Origin: DASQPA01 sp963757335
GTDB taxonomy: Bacteria > Acidobacteriota > Thermoanaerobaculia > Multivoradales > UBA5704
Length of the DNA stretch: 64,000 nt
Direction: 5' to 3'
Assembly (NCBI GenBank): GCA_963757335.1
Contig: CAVWRJ010000025.1
Location: 124,001 to 188,000, forward strand
Positions 33,126 to 41,900 of the stretch are shown one piece after another (the first letter of the stretch is position 1; every line of letters begins with the position of its first letter). The notes beneath the pieces are model-generated. The model did no database searches. It worked only from the letters and a program-made list of their open reading frames with translations, and had not been told where the DNA came from. Position numbers and translations under genes: made by a program.

Positions 33126-35513
33126 TCAGCGCTTGGCCGGCCGGACCCGCAATCCCCAGGTCACCCGGCCCATTTCGATCCCCTCGTAGATCTGTCGAAT
33201 GGCGATGGTGTAGAGGCCGGGCGGCAGGTCGTGGCCGCCGCGCACCAGAAGCCGGCTGCGGTGGCGAGCGCCGGCCGCCAGGCGCACCCCGCAGAGGGGC
33301 AGCTCGCGGAGGAACGGCAGCGCCAGACGGGCATTGCGACCCTCAGGCGGCAGATCGATCTTGGGGAAGTGCTCTTTGGGCAGGATCGCCGCGAGCTCTC
33401 TGGGGACCTCGAGCGCCACCTCGACTCCACGCGGCAGCCGCTGGCGGATCTCCAAGTCGAAGACGTGCGCCGCGTCCGGGCTGCCGGCGATGAGGAACTC
33501 GAGCGCCAGGGGATCGGCATTCGGATCGGACATCAGGTCGACGACATTGAAGTTGCGCCAGCTGACGTTGTTCCAGGCCCGCACGAAACTCTGGAAGGCG
33601 TTGAAGTCGAAGCTCCCACCCGCCGAGGGGAGCGGAGGGGCAGGATCGAGCGCCTGGTCGAGGATGGCGACGAAGCAGGCGTGATCGCCGGAGACCGGGA
33701 GGTCCGCGGCGTGCCAGGTGAGCGGTCCGGCGACCTGGAGGGTGTCGCCCACCGGCACGTCGAGGGGCGCCGTCGTGCCGATCAGGTGCCACAGGTCCGG
33801 CGTGACCAGGGTCGAAACCTCGCTCCAGTACACCGTCGCCCGCGTCGCCGCAGCGGGCGCCGCGCCGCGGTTGCGCATGCGGACGTAGACGAAGTTGTCC
33901 TGCCCGTGCTCCACCTGGTCGCCCAGGGTATCGACGTTCTCGGTGCCGCTCCCCTCGCCGTAGGCGGCCTGCGGATCGGCGGCAGCGGTGGTGGTGGCGA
34001 TGACGTCCGGGGAGATCGAGATCGCCCCCGTGCTCGGGACGTTCCCGTTGTCGCCCACGGCGTCGCGCAGGTAGACATCGGGCACCAGGCCGAGGCCGGT
34101 CTGGACGATTTTCTTCAAGTCCGGCATGACGCCGATGTGGCCCGCAACGCCGCCACCCTGCGGCGTGCCGTTCGCCGGATCGGAGAGAAGACCCCGCAGC
34201 TGCGCCGGCGAGAGGTGGGTGCCGCTGCTCGCCCGATAGATCGCCTGGGTGAGGAGGGCCGCGCCGGAGACGATCGGCGAGGCGCCGCTCGTGCCGCCGA
34301 AGACCTGGGTGTAGGTGGTGTCGTCGGTGCCTCCCGTCGCGAGGTCGCCATAGCCTGCCGAGACGATGTTCTCGCCCCATCCGTAGCAGTCGACGCGCGA
34401 GCCGAAATTGGAGAAGTCGGCGCGGTCGTGAGGCAGCGCCGAGTGCGCCGCGCCGATCAGGATGGCACCCGAGTCTCTGAAGTCGGCCGAGCTCCGTTCT
34501 AGCCGGTGGTGTCCGCTGCCGTCGGTCCAGGCGTCGAGGTCGTTGCTGCCGTTGCCCCCTGCCTCGACCACGGTGATGCCGTTGGCCACGGCGAGGCGGA
34601 TGGCGTCGAAGCTCGCGGGATCGGTCTCGGCGGGCAGGAGCAGCGCGCCGATCTGGATCTCGAGGAGCAGGACATCCGGCCGGGGCGAGGCGGTCGCCGC
34701 GGCCAGAATGGCCTCGGCGATGTGGTTCTCGGTGTCGGTGGCGGCGTCGTAGTAGGAGGAGACGCGCACCGAGGAGAGATTGGGGGCGATGCCGATGATC
34801 CCGCGGGTGTTGTCCACCCCCGCGATTTCGCCGAGGACGGCGGTGCCGTGGTCCCCCTTGTACCCGTCGTGCCCGTTCTTGTTGTCGCCGTGAATCAGGG
34901 TGGGGGACGGGAGGTCCTCGTGGGCGAGGAACCATCCGCGTTCCATGTCCATGAAGTGGACACCGGCTCCGTCGGCGCCCGCCATGCCGGTCGTCCAGGC
35001 CCAGCGGGCGTCGATGCCGGTGGGGGCGGCGTCCAAGTGGTGCTGGGAGCCCGCATAGGTGTCGTCGGCCGGGTTGACCGGGTCGCTCGGCGCCAGCTCG
35101 GGGTAGACGAGCTCGATCTCGGGGAGGCGCGAGAGCTCGGCGATCACCTGGTCGATGTCGGCGCCGCGCGCGTCGACGTGCCAGTAGACGGTCAGGCTCC
35201 GCAGCGGCGGGAAGTCGCTCTGCCGGGCTTGGCGCTCCAGCTCGAGGAGGGTCTCGGGCTTGATCGAGCGGATGAGGGGCTGCGAGTCGAGATGGTGCCG
35301 CTCGAGCACCTGGGTCAGGCCGCCGAGCTTGCGGCGTTTGGCGAGATCGCGCAGGGTTCGCGCCTCAAGGTCGCCACCGCTCGCGAGCCGGACGACGACG
35401 AAGCCGGTGCGGTCGGCGGAGCGCTCGCCGGGGGGTGGTACGTTGACGGGTCTCCGCGGCGGTCGCTGGCCGTCACAGAGCTGGATTGGAACAGGCTTGC
35501 GATCGTCGCACAT
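33126..35513 (-). CDS. S8 family (subtilisin-like) serine peptidase
   Basis: 795 residues. No signal peptide: it starts MCDDRKPVPIQLCDG. An N-terminal inhibitor-like or propeptide region (about 35-145) precedes the peptidase domain. Catalytic residues can be placed: Asp189 in VHFMDMERGW, His222 in GDHGTAVLGE, oxyanion Asn321 in EAGGNGSND and Ser409 in FGGTSGASPIVSG. The remaining 300 residues are beta-rich, including a stretch FVYVRMRNRGAAPAAATRAT typical of CARDB-like or 'rational-pilin'-like adhesive repeats. The protein is probably secreted by a non-Sec route or acts in the cytoplasm. It is divergent from the NRPS cluster (162-base gap) and may or may not belong to it. Confidence 0.85.
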   Translation of the reverse strand: MCDDRKPVPIQLCDGQRPPRRPVNVPPPGERSADRTGFVVVRLASGGDLEARTLRDLAKRRKLGGLTQVLERHHLDSQPLIRSIKPETLLELERQARQSDFPPLRSLTVYWHVDARGADIDQVIAELSRLPEIELVYPELAPSDPVNPADDTYAGSQHHLDAAPTGIDARWAWTTGMAGADGAGVHFMDMERGWFLAHEDLPSPTLIHGDNKNGHDGYKGDHGTAVLGEIAGVDNTRGIIGIAPNLSSVRVSSYYDAATDTENHIAEAILAAATASPRPDVLLLEIQIGALLLPAETDPASFDAIRLAVANGITVVEAGGNGSNDLDAWTDGSGHHRLERSSADFRDSGAILIGAAHSALPHDRADFSNFGSRVDCYGWGENIVSAGYGDLATGGTDDTTYTQVFGGTSGASPIVSGAALLTQAIYRASSGTHLSPAQLRGLLSDPANGTPQGGGVAGHIGVMPDLKKIVQTGLGLVPDVYLRDAVGDNGNVPSTGAISISPDVIATTTAAADPQAAYGEGSGTENVDTLGDQVEHGQDNFVYVRMRNRGAAPAAATRATVYWSEVSTLVTPDLWHLIGTTAPLDVPVGDTLQVAGPLTWHAADLPVSGDHACFVAILDQALDPAPPLPSAGGSFDFNAFQSFVRAWNNVSWRNFNVVDLMSDPNADPLALEFLIAGSPDAAHVFDLEIRQRLPRGVEVALEVPRELAAILPKEHFPKIDLPPEGRNARLALPFLRELPLCGVRLAAGARHRSRLLVRGGHDLPPGLYTIAIRQIYEGIEMGRVTWGLRVRPAKR

Positions 35514-35660
35514 CGTGGTCTCCTTGGGGGGGCTAGAAAGAAGGTCAGGCCCGGTAGTGAGAATCGGCGCCGCTCCCGGAGGAAAAGTTACAGCGATCGC
35601 GCAAGGGTGCTGAGCATCTTCGCCTTCTCCCGCCGGCCTTGCGCTACCTTTTAGCTTAGA

Positions 35661-35666
35661 TATAGG
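35661..35666 (+). promoter_or_regulatory. candidate -10 element before the NRPS-PKS cluster
   Basis: TATAGG in an AT-rich patch (TTAGCTTAGATATAGGCTAT) ends nine bases before the first NRPS ATG at 35676. No ribosome binding site is seen, so the first mRNA may be leaderless. The match is approximate. Confidence 0.3.
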
Positions 35667-35675
35667 CTATTGAGC

Positions 35676-38600
35676 ATGGGTCATGGGTTAAGAAAAACTG
35701 CTGAAATTGAAGATAGGTATCCACTCTCTCCTCTCCAGCACAGCATGTTGGTCGAGAGCCTCTCGGCCGCGGCGGGATCTCGCATCGGGCTGCTGCAGAT
35801 CGTCTGGGGGCTACCGGAGCCGCTCGACGTTGCGGTCTTTGAGGAGGCGTGGGAGAGAGTCGTCGAGCGCCACCCGATCCTGCGTACCCAGCTCGTCTGG
35901 CTCGGGTGCGCCGAGCCGTTCCAGGAGGTGGTTCGCGAGCTGCGGCTGCCGTTCGCGACCTGCGACTGGACCGGAGTACCCCCGGAGCGGCAGGAAGAGA
36001 GCCTGCAGACGTTCCTGCTGGAGGATCGGCAGCGTGGCCTCGATCTCGGCCAAGCGCCCCTGCTGCGGGTCACGGTGGCCCGGCTCGGTCCCGCCGATTA
36101 CCGGGTGATCCTCACGCTCCATCACATGACCTACGATGGGCGGACGGTGCTCGCCCTCATCCAGGAGGTCTTCGCCTGGTATGGAGCGCTCCGGGGCGGC
36201 GAGGGCCTGCAGCTCTCTGCCCCAGGCAGCTATCGCGCCTACGTCGAGTGGGTCGGGCGGCAGGACCATCGCCGGGCCGAGGAGTTCTGGCGGGAGAGCC
36301 TCCGGGGGATTAGGGAGCCGACTCCGCTCGGCCTCGACCGCAGGGAACATGCGCACGGCAGCGCCGAGGGGGAGGCCGCACAGCAGGTCTGGTTCTGCCG
36401 CGACTTCTCGGTCTGGCTGAGCGACGGGACGACAGCGGCCCTCCTCCGCCTCACCCAGGACCTGGGGCTCACTCTCAACACCCTTCTCCTCGGCGCCTGG
36501 TCGCTCTTGCTGAGCCGCTACAGCGGCGAGCGGGACGTCCTCTTCGGGGTGGTCCGTACGCATCGTGGAGCGGTAGAGGACGGGGTGGCGATCCTCGGCC
36601 CGATGATGAACTCGGTGCCCTTCCGGGCCACCGTCGATCCGCAAACCAGCCTCGGCTCGTGGCTCCAGGGGCTCCGCGCCCACTGGCTCGCGATGCGCGC
36701 GGGGGATTTCGCGACTCCGGCGCAGATCCGGAGCTGCAGCGAGCTCGATCCCCTGGCCCCTCTCTTCGAGAGCCTGGCGCTGTTCGAGACCCACGAGCTC
36801 GGCGAGCGCCTGCGCCAGCAGGGACCGGACTGGCAGAACCGCTCTTTCCGCCTGTTCCGCCAGGGCCGGCTGCCGGTGAGCGTCTACGGGTACTACGAAA
36901 AGCGGCTGTCGCTCAAGGTTATCTTCGATCCCGAGTGCTTCGACCCGCTGCTCATGCGGCGCCTCCTGGGGCATCTGCGGGCAGCGGTCGAGGCGATGCC
37001 CGATGGGATCGAGCGGGGAGTGGGGGAGCTGCCCCTCCTGACCGCGCCGGAACGCCGGCAGCTCCTCGCCGAATGGAACGACACGGCAGGTCCGGAATCC
37101 GGGGCCGCCGTTCATCGCCGGTTCGAGGAGCACGCGCGCCGGGCACCCGCGGCCCTCGCCGCGGTGGACCCCGGCGGCGCCTGCAGCTACGGCGAGATGG
37201 AGGCGAGGGCGAATCAGCTGGCCTGGCTGTTACAGAAACGGGGTGTGAGGCCGGGGTCGATCGTCGGGGTGCTGCTCGACAGATCGATCGAAGAGGTGCA
37301 GGCGCTCCTCGGCATCCTCAAGGCCGGCGGCGCCTGTCTGCCCTTGGAGGGCTCCGCCCCGGAGCGGGTGGCAACCATCCTGGAGGACGCCGACGTGGCC
37401 CTCCTGCTGACGCATCCCGCGGAGCACCCGCATCTTCGCTTCCCCGCCGCGCGCACCCTCGATCTCGGCGCGGCGAGGGAGGAGCTGCGCCGGCAGCCGG
37501 TCAGCCCGCCTCCGGTCCGGACGGCAGCGGAGCAGCCAGCCTACGTCTTCTACACGTCCGGTTCGAGTGGCCGGCCGAAAGGCGTGCCCATCCCTCATCG
37601 GGGTCTCGCCAACCTGATCGAGTGGCATCGCGACGCGTACGGCATCCTCTCCGCGGATCGGGGGAGCCGGCTGGCGGGGCTGGGCTTCGACGCCTCGATG
37701 TGGGAGCTGTGGCCCTTCTGGAGCGCTGGCGGCACCGTCTTTCTCCCGCCGGAGAGGATCCGCTTCGCCCCCGAGGAGCTGATGGACTGGTGGGTGCGCC
37801 ACGAGGTCACCGTCGCCAATGCGGCGACCCCCATGGCGGAGCGGCTCCTGCCCCTCCGCTGGCCCGCCGGATTAGTGATCCGGGCCCTCCACTCGGGCGG
37901 CGACACGCTCCGGAGCGGCCCCCCGGAGGACCTGCCCTTCCCCTTCTTCAACGTCTACGGTCCCACCGAGGCCACCTGCGCCGCGACCTCCTGGGAGGTC
38001 CTCCCCGACGGCGATCCGCGCCGCCGGGGGCGGCCTCCAGGGATCGGCCGGCCGCTCCGCAACACCCGTATCTATCTCCTCGATCCAGAGCTCCGGCCGG
38101 TCCCCATCGGGGTTCGCGGGGAGCTGGCGATCGCCGGCCACGGTCTTGCCCTGGGCTATCTCGGTCGCCCGGAGCTCACCGCCGCGAGCTTCGTGCCCGA
38201 CCCCTACGGCGGGGCGGGCGAGCGGATGTATCGGACAGGGGATCTCGCCCGTTTCCATCCCGACGGGTCTCTCGAGTTCCTCGGCCGGCGGGACTATCAG
38301 ATCAAGGTGCGCGGCTTCCGGATCGAGCCCGGAGAGATCGAGGAGGTCCTCGGCCGGTATCCGGCCCTTGAGGCTTCCGCGGTCGTGGCGCGCGACGGCG
38401 CGCGGCCGGGTGACAAGCAGCTTGTCGCCTTCGTCGTGGGGGTCCCGGGGAGCGCCGTGGCGGAGGACGAGCTGAAAGAGTTCCTCCGCGGCAAGCTGCC
38501 CGCATACATGATCCCCGCCCTTTTCGTCCGCCTCGACTCTCTGCCCTTGAACGCCAGTGCCAAGGTCGACCGCCGGGCTCTGGCGGCCGAGGCCGTCGCG

Positions 38601-38963
38601 GTCGCTCACGACGCGGGACAGTACGTGCCGCCGGACACCGCGCTCGAGCAGCTCCTGGCGCGGATCTGGGGGCAGGTGCTCGGCCAGGAGCGGGTGGGCC
38701 TCCACGACGATTTCTACGCTCTCGGCGGTCACTCCCTGCACATCATGCAGGTCCTCTCCTCGGTGCGCGACCTCTTCCCGCACGAGATGCCGGTAGAACG
38801 CGCCTTTCTCGCCTCGACCATCTCCCAGTTGACGGAGCAACTCTTCCCGGGCGAGTTCGAACGCCTGCTGGCCGAGAACGTCGCCGAGACGGTCCTCGGC
38901 CGCACCGGCCCGTCTGTCGCCGAGGCGACGGGCACGCTCTCGGGCGCCGCCAGCGCTCGATAG
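35676..38963 (+). CDS. non-ribosomal peptide synthetase, module C-A-T
   Basis: 1095 residues from ATG 35676 (a TTG two codons upstream is in frame). Condensation domain, residues 10-430: YPLSPLQHSMLVESL and active-site HHMTYDG (His149-His150). Adenylation domain, about 460-985: YVFYTSGSSGRPKGVPIPH, GFDASMWELWPFW, FNVYGPTEATCAATSW, YRTGDLARFHPDG and RVKVRGFRIEP-type IKVRGFRIEPGEIEEVLG. Thiolation domain with the carrier Ser1020 in LGGHSLHIM. Pocket residues read by eye are D-A-W-N-H-G-V-C-A plus the C-terminal Lys; I know no exact match, so the amino acid is undefined. A condensation domain at the start of the first protein suggests an acyl starter or an upstream partner outside the operon. 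The first codons are markedly AT-rich for this genome. It is the first gene of the cluster. Confidence 0.92.
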   Translation: MGHGLRKTAEIEDRYPLSPLQHSMLVESLSAAAGSRIGLLQIVWGLPEPLDVAVFEEAWERVVERHPILRTQLVWLGCAEPFQEVVRELRLPFATCDWTGVPPERQEESLQTFLLEDRQRGLDLGQAPLLRVTVARLGPADYRVILTLHHMTYDGRTVLALIQEVFAWYGALRGGEGLQLSAPGSYRAYVEWVGRQDHRRAEEFWRESLRGIREPTPLGLDRREHAHGSAEGEAAQQVWFCRDFSVWLSDGTTAALLRLTQDLGLTLNTLLLGAWSLLLSRYSGERDVLFGVVRTHRGAVEDGVAILGPMMNSVPFRATVDPQTSLGSWLQGLRAHWLAMRAGDFATPAQIRSCSELDPLAPLFESLALFETHELGERLRQQGPDWQNRSFRLFRQGRLPVSVYGYYEKRLSLKVIFDPECFDPLLMRRLLGHLRAAVEAMPDGIERGVGELPLLTAPERRQLLAEWNDTAGPESGAAVHRRFEEHARRAPAALAAVDPGGACSYGEMEARANQLAWLLQKRGVRPGSIVGVLLDRSIEEVQALLGILKAGGACLPLEGSAPERVATILEDADVALLLTHPAEHPHLRFPAARTLDLGAAREELRRQPVSPPPVRTAAEQPAYVFYTSGSSGRPKGVPIPHRGLANLIEWHRDAYGILSADRGSRLAGLGFDASMWELWPFWSAGGTVFLPPERIRFAPEELMDWWVRHEVTVANAATPMAERLLPLRWPAGLVIRALHSGGDTLRSGPPEDLPFPFFNVYGPTEATCAATSWEVLPDGDPRRRGRPPGIGRPLRNTRIYLLDPELRPVPIGVRGELAIAGHGLALGYLGRPELTAASFVPDPYGGAGERMYRTGDLARFHPDGSLEFLGRRDYQIKVRGFRIEPGEIEEVLGRYPALEASAVVARDGARPGDKQLVAFVVGVPGSAVAEDELKEFLRGKLPAYMIPALFVRLDSLPLNASAKVDRRALAAEAVAVAHDAGQYVPPDTALEQLLARIWGQVLGQERVGLHDDFYALGGHSLHIMQVLSSVRDLFPHEMPVERAFLASTISQLTEQLFPGEFERLLAENVAETVLGRTGPSVAEATGTLSGAASAR

Positions 38964-38979
38964 CGATTCCTATCCCACG

Positions 38980-41900
38980 ATGAAGATGCATCCTGCCGAG
39001 CCGCCGCCGCCCACCGAGGCCCGCCTGCCGCTCTCTTTCGCCCAGGAGCGGCTCTGGCTCGCCGACCGGCTGCTGCCGGGCTCGCCGCTCTACAACGTGC
39101 CGTTCATCCTGCGCCTCGCGGGGCCGCTCTCGCCACGTGGCACGGCAGCCTTCGCAGCTGCCCTGTCCGAGGTCGTGCGGCGCCATACGGCGCTGCGCAC
39201 GGTGTTCCCGAGTGCCGACGGCGAGCCCGTGGCGGTCGTCGTATCCTCCGGTTCCACGGCACTCCCGGTGATCGACCTCTCGTCTCTGGCGCCGCCGCTG
39301 CGGCAGGCCACGGCGGTGCGGCTGGTCGAGGCGGCGGCGCGGCGGCCCTTCGATCTCGCCACCGGGCCGCTGCTCCGCGCCCTTCTCGTCCGCCATGGCG
39401 AGGGCGAGCACGAGTTGCTGGTCAACGTCCATCACATCGCTTTCGACGGCTGGTCGCTCGGACTCCTGGGGAGCGAGCTGGGAGCCCTCTACCAGGCCTA
39501 TTTCGCGGGCCGCCCTTCGCCGTTGCCGGAGCTGCCTCTCCAGTATGGCGACTTCGCGCGCTCCCAGCGCGAGCGGCTCTCCGCCGCCGGGCTGACCCCC
39601 CTCCTCGCCGCCTGGCGCCAGCGCCTCGCCGGCCCGTTGCCGGCGCTCGACCTCCCCGCCGACCGGCCGCGACCGCCGGTCATGACCCATGGCGGTGCGC
39701 GGGTCATCCTGGCGCTTCCGGGCGAGCTCGCCCAGGGCATCGAGCGGCTCGCCCGCGAGCACCGGGTCTCCCTCTTCATGACCATTGCCGCCAGCTTGGC
39801 GACTGTGCTCTCCCGCTACACGGGGCAGTGCGATCTCCTCCTCGGCACCCTGGTCGCCAACCGCAGCCGGTCCGAGCTCCAGAAGTTGATCGGTTTCTTC
39901 GTCAACACGGTGGTGTTGCGCTGCGATCTCTCCGGCGATCTGGATTTCGCCCGGCTCCTCGACCGAGTGCGCGGGGCGGCCCTCTTCGCCTTCGCTCACC
40001 AGGACCTGCCTTTCGAGAAGCTGGTCGAGGCCCTGGCCCCGGCGCGCGATCCCTCGCGGACGCCGCTCTTCCAGGCGATGCTCATCCAGAACTCCCGCCC
40101 GCGTTTCGACTTCGGACCGGGGCTCGACGCGGGGGTCGAGCCGCTGCCGAACGGCGCCGTCAAGTTCGACCTCACTCTGGCGGTCGAGGGATCCCGGGAG
40201 GGCCTCGCTCTCAGGCTCGACTACAGAACGGCCCTCTTCGATGCGGCGACGATCCGGCGCCTCGGCTGGCAGCTCGCGACCCTCCTGGAGGCGGCGACCG
40301 CCGATCCCGAGCGGCGGCTCGCCCTGCTGCCGCTCCTCTCGGCGGCCGAACGGCATCAGGCCCTCGCCGAGGGGGCGGGGGGGCGGACGGCGCCGGCCGG
40401 GGCGGAGCGCTGTCTGCACGAGATCTTCGCCGAGCAGGCCCGCCGCGCGCCGGGAGCACCGGCCGTGGTCATGGGAGTGGCGAGCCTGACCTACGGCCAG
40501 CTCGACCGCCAGGCGGATCGCCTGGCCCGCCGGCTCCGGGGGCTGGGAGTGGCGCCGGAGGGGGTCGTGGGGGTCTGCCTGGAACGATCTCCCGATCTCG
40601 TCGTGGCTCTCCTGGGGGTGCTCAAGGCGGGCGGCGCCTACCTGCCGCTCGATCCCGCCTATCCCGAGGAGCGCCTGAGCTTCCTCTGTACCGACGCGGC
40701 CGTACGGGCCCTCGTCGCCGAGCGTCGACCGGCGGCAGGGTTCCAGGGACTGGAGCCCGTCTACATCGATGAGATGGAGGAGTGGGAAGAGCCCGACGGG
40801 CCCCCAGCCGAGAGCGCGGTGGGCCCGGAGAACCTCGCCTACATCATCTACACCTCGGGTTCGACGGGCCGGCCGCGCGGGGTCCAGGTGACTCACGGCA
40901 ACGTCTGCCGGCTGCTCGCGGCGACCGCTTCCTGGTTCGGCTTCGGTCCCGAGGACGTCTGGACCCTCTTTCACTCCTACGCCTTCGACTTTTCGGTCTG
41001 GGAGATCTGGGGGGCCCTCGCTTACGGCGGCAGCCTGGTGGTGGTGCCCCACCGGGTGAGCCGGTCTCCGGAGTCGTTCTACGAGCTGCTGGTAGAGGAG
41101 GGGGTGACGGTGCTCAACCAGACGCCCTCGGCCTTCCGCCAGCTGATGCGGGCCGCGGAGGAGATGGGGGAGAGCCGGGATCTCGCTCTGCGGTGGGTGA
41201 TCTTCGGCGGCGAGGCCCTGGAGATCCAGAGCCTGCGACCGTGGGTGGAGCGGCACGGAGCGTCGAGGCCGCGCCTCGTCAACATGTACGGGATCACGGA
41301 GACGACCGTGCACGTGACCTACCGGCCGCTGTCGGAGGCGGACATCCGGGGCGGTGGGGGAAGCGTCATCGGCGGGCCGATCCCGGATCTGGAGCTGCGG
41401 GTGCTGGACGCGGGGCTCGAACCGCAGCCTCTGGGGGTCCCCGGGGAGCTCTCAGTGGCTGGCACGGGGCTCGCCCGGGGATATCTCAACCATCCGGAAC
41501 GGACGGCGGAGCGCTTCGTGCCCGATCCCTGGGGGAGAGCGCCAGGGGCGCGCCTCTATCGCTCGGGCGACCTGGTCCGCCGTCTGGCGGAGGGGGATAT
41601 CGAGTATCTGGGACGGATCGATCACCAGGTGAAGGTGCGGGGCTTCCGCATCGAGCTGGGGGAGATCGAGGCGGCTCTCGCGAGCGAGCCCGGGGTGCGC
41701 GAGGCGGTGGCGATCGTGCGCGAGGATGCGCCGGGCGACCACCGCCTGGTGGCCTACGTGGTGGGAGGACCCGTGGGGTTTCCCGATCCCGGCGCGCTCC
41801 GCGCGGCGCTCGAGCGCAAGCTGCCGGAGCCGCTGCTGCCGTCGGCGATCGTCCCTCTCCCGTCGCTGCCGCTCACGGTCAACGGCAAGCTCGACCGCCA

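Noticed and set aside
29726..33493. Very long open frame (1255 codons) on the plus strand
   Set aside because: It is antisense to the clear DUF1501 and DUF1800 genes; long antisense frames are expected at this GC content.
33231..34502. 423-codon frame on the plus strand
   Set aside because: Antisense to the subtilisin-like gene whose catalytic residues are intact.
38743..41313. 856-codon frame on the minus strand
   Set aside because: Antisense shadow of the NRPS genes.
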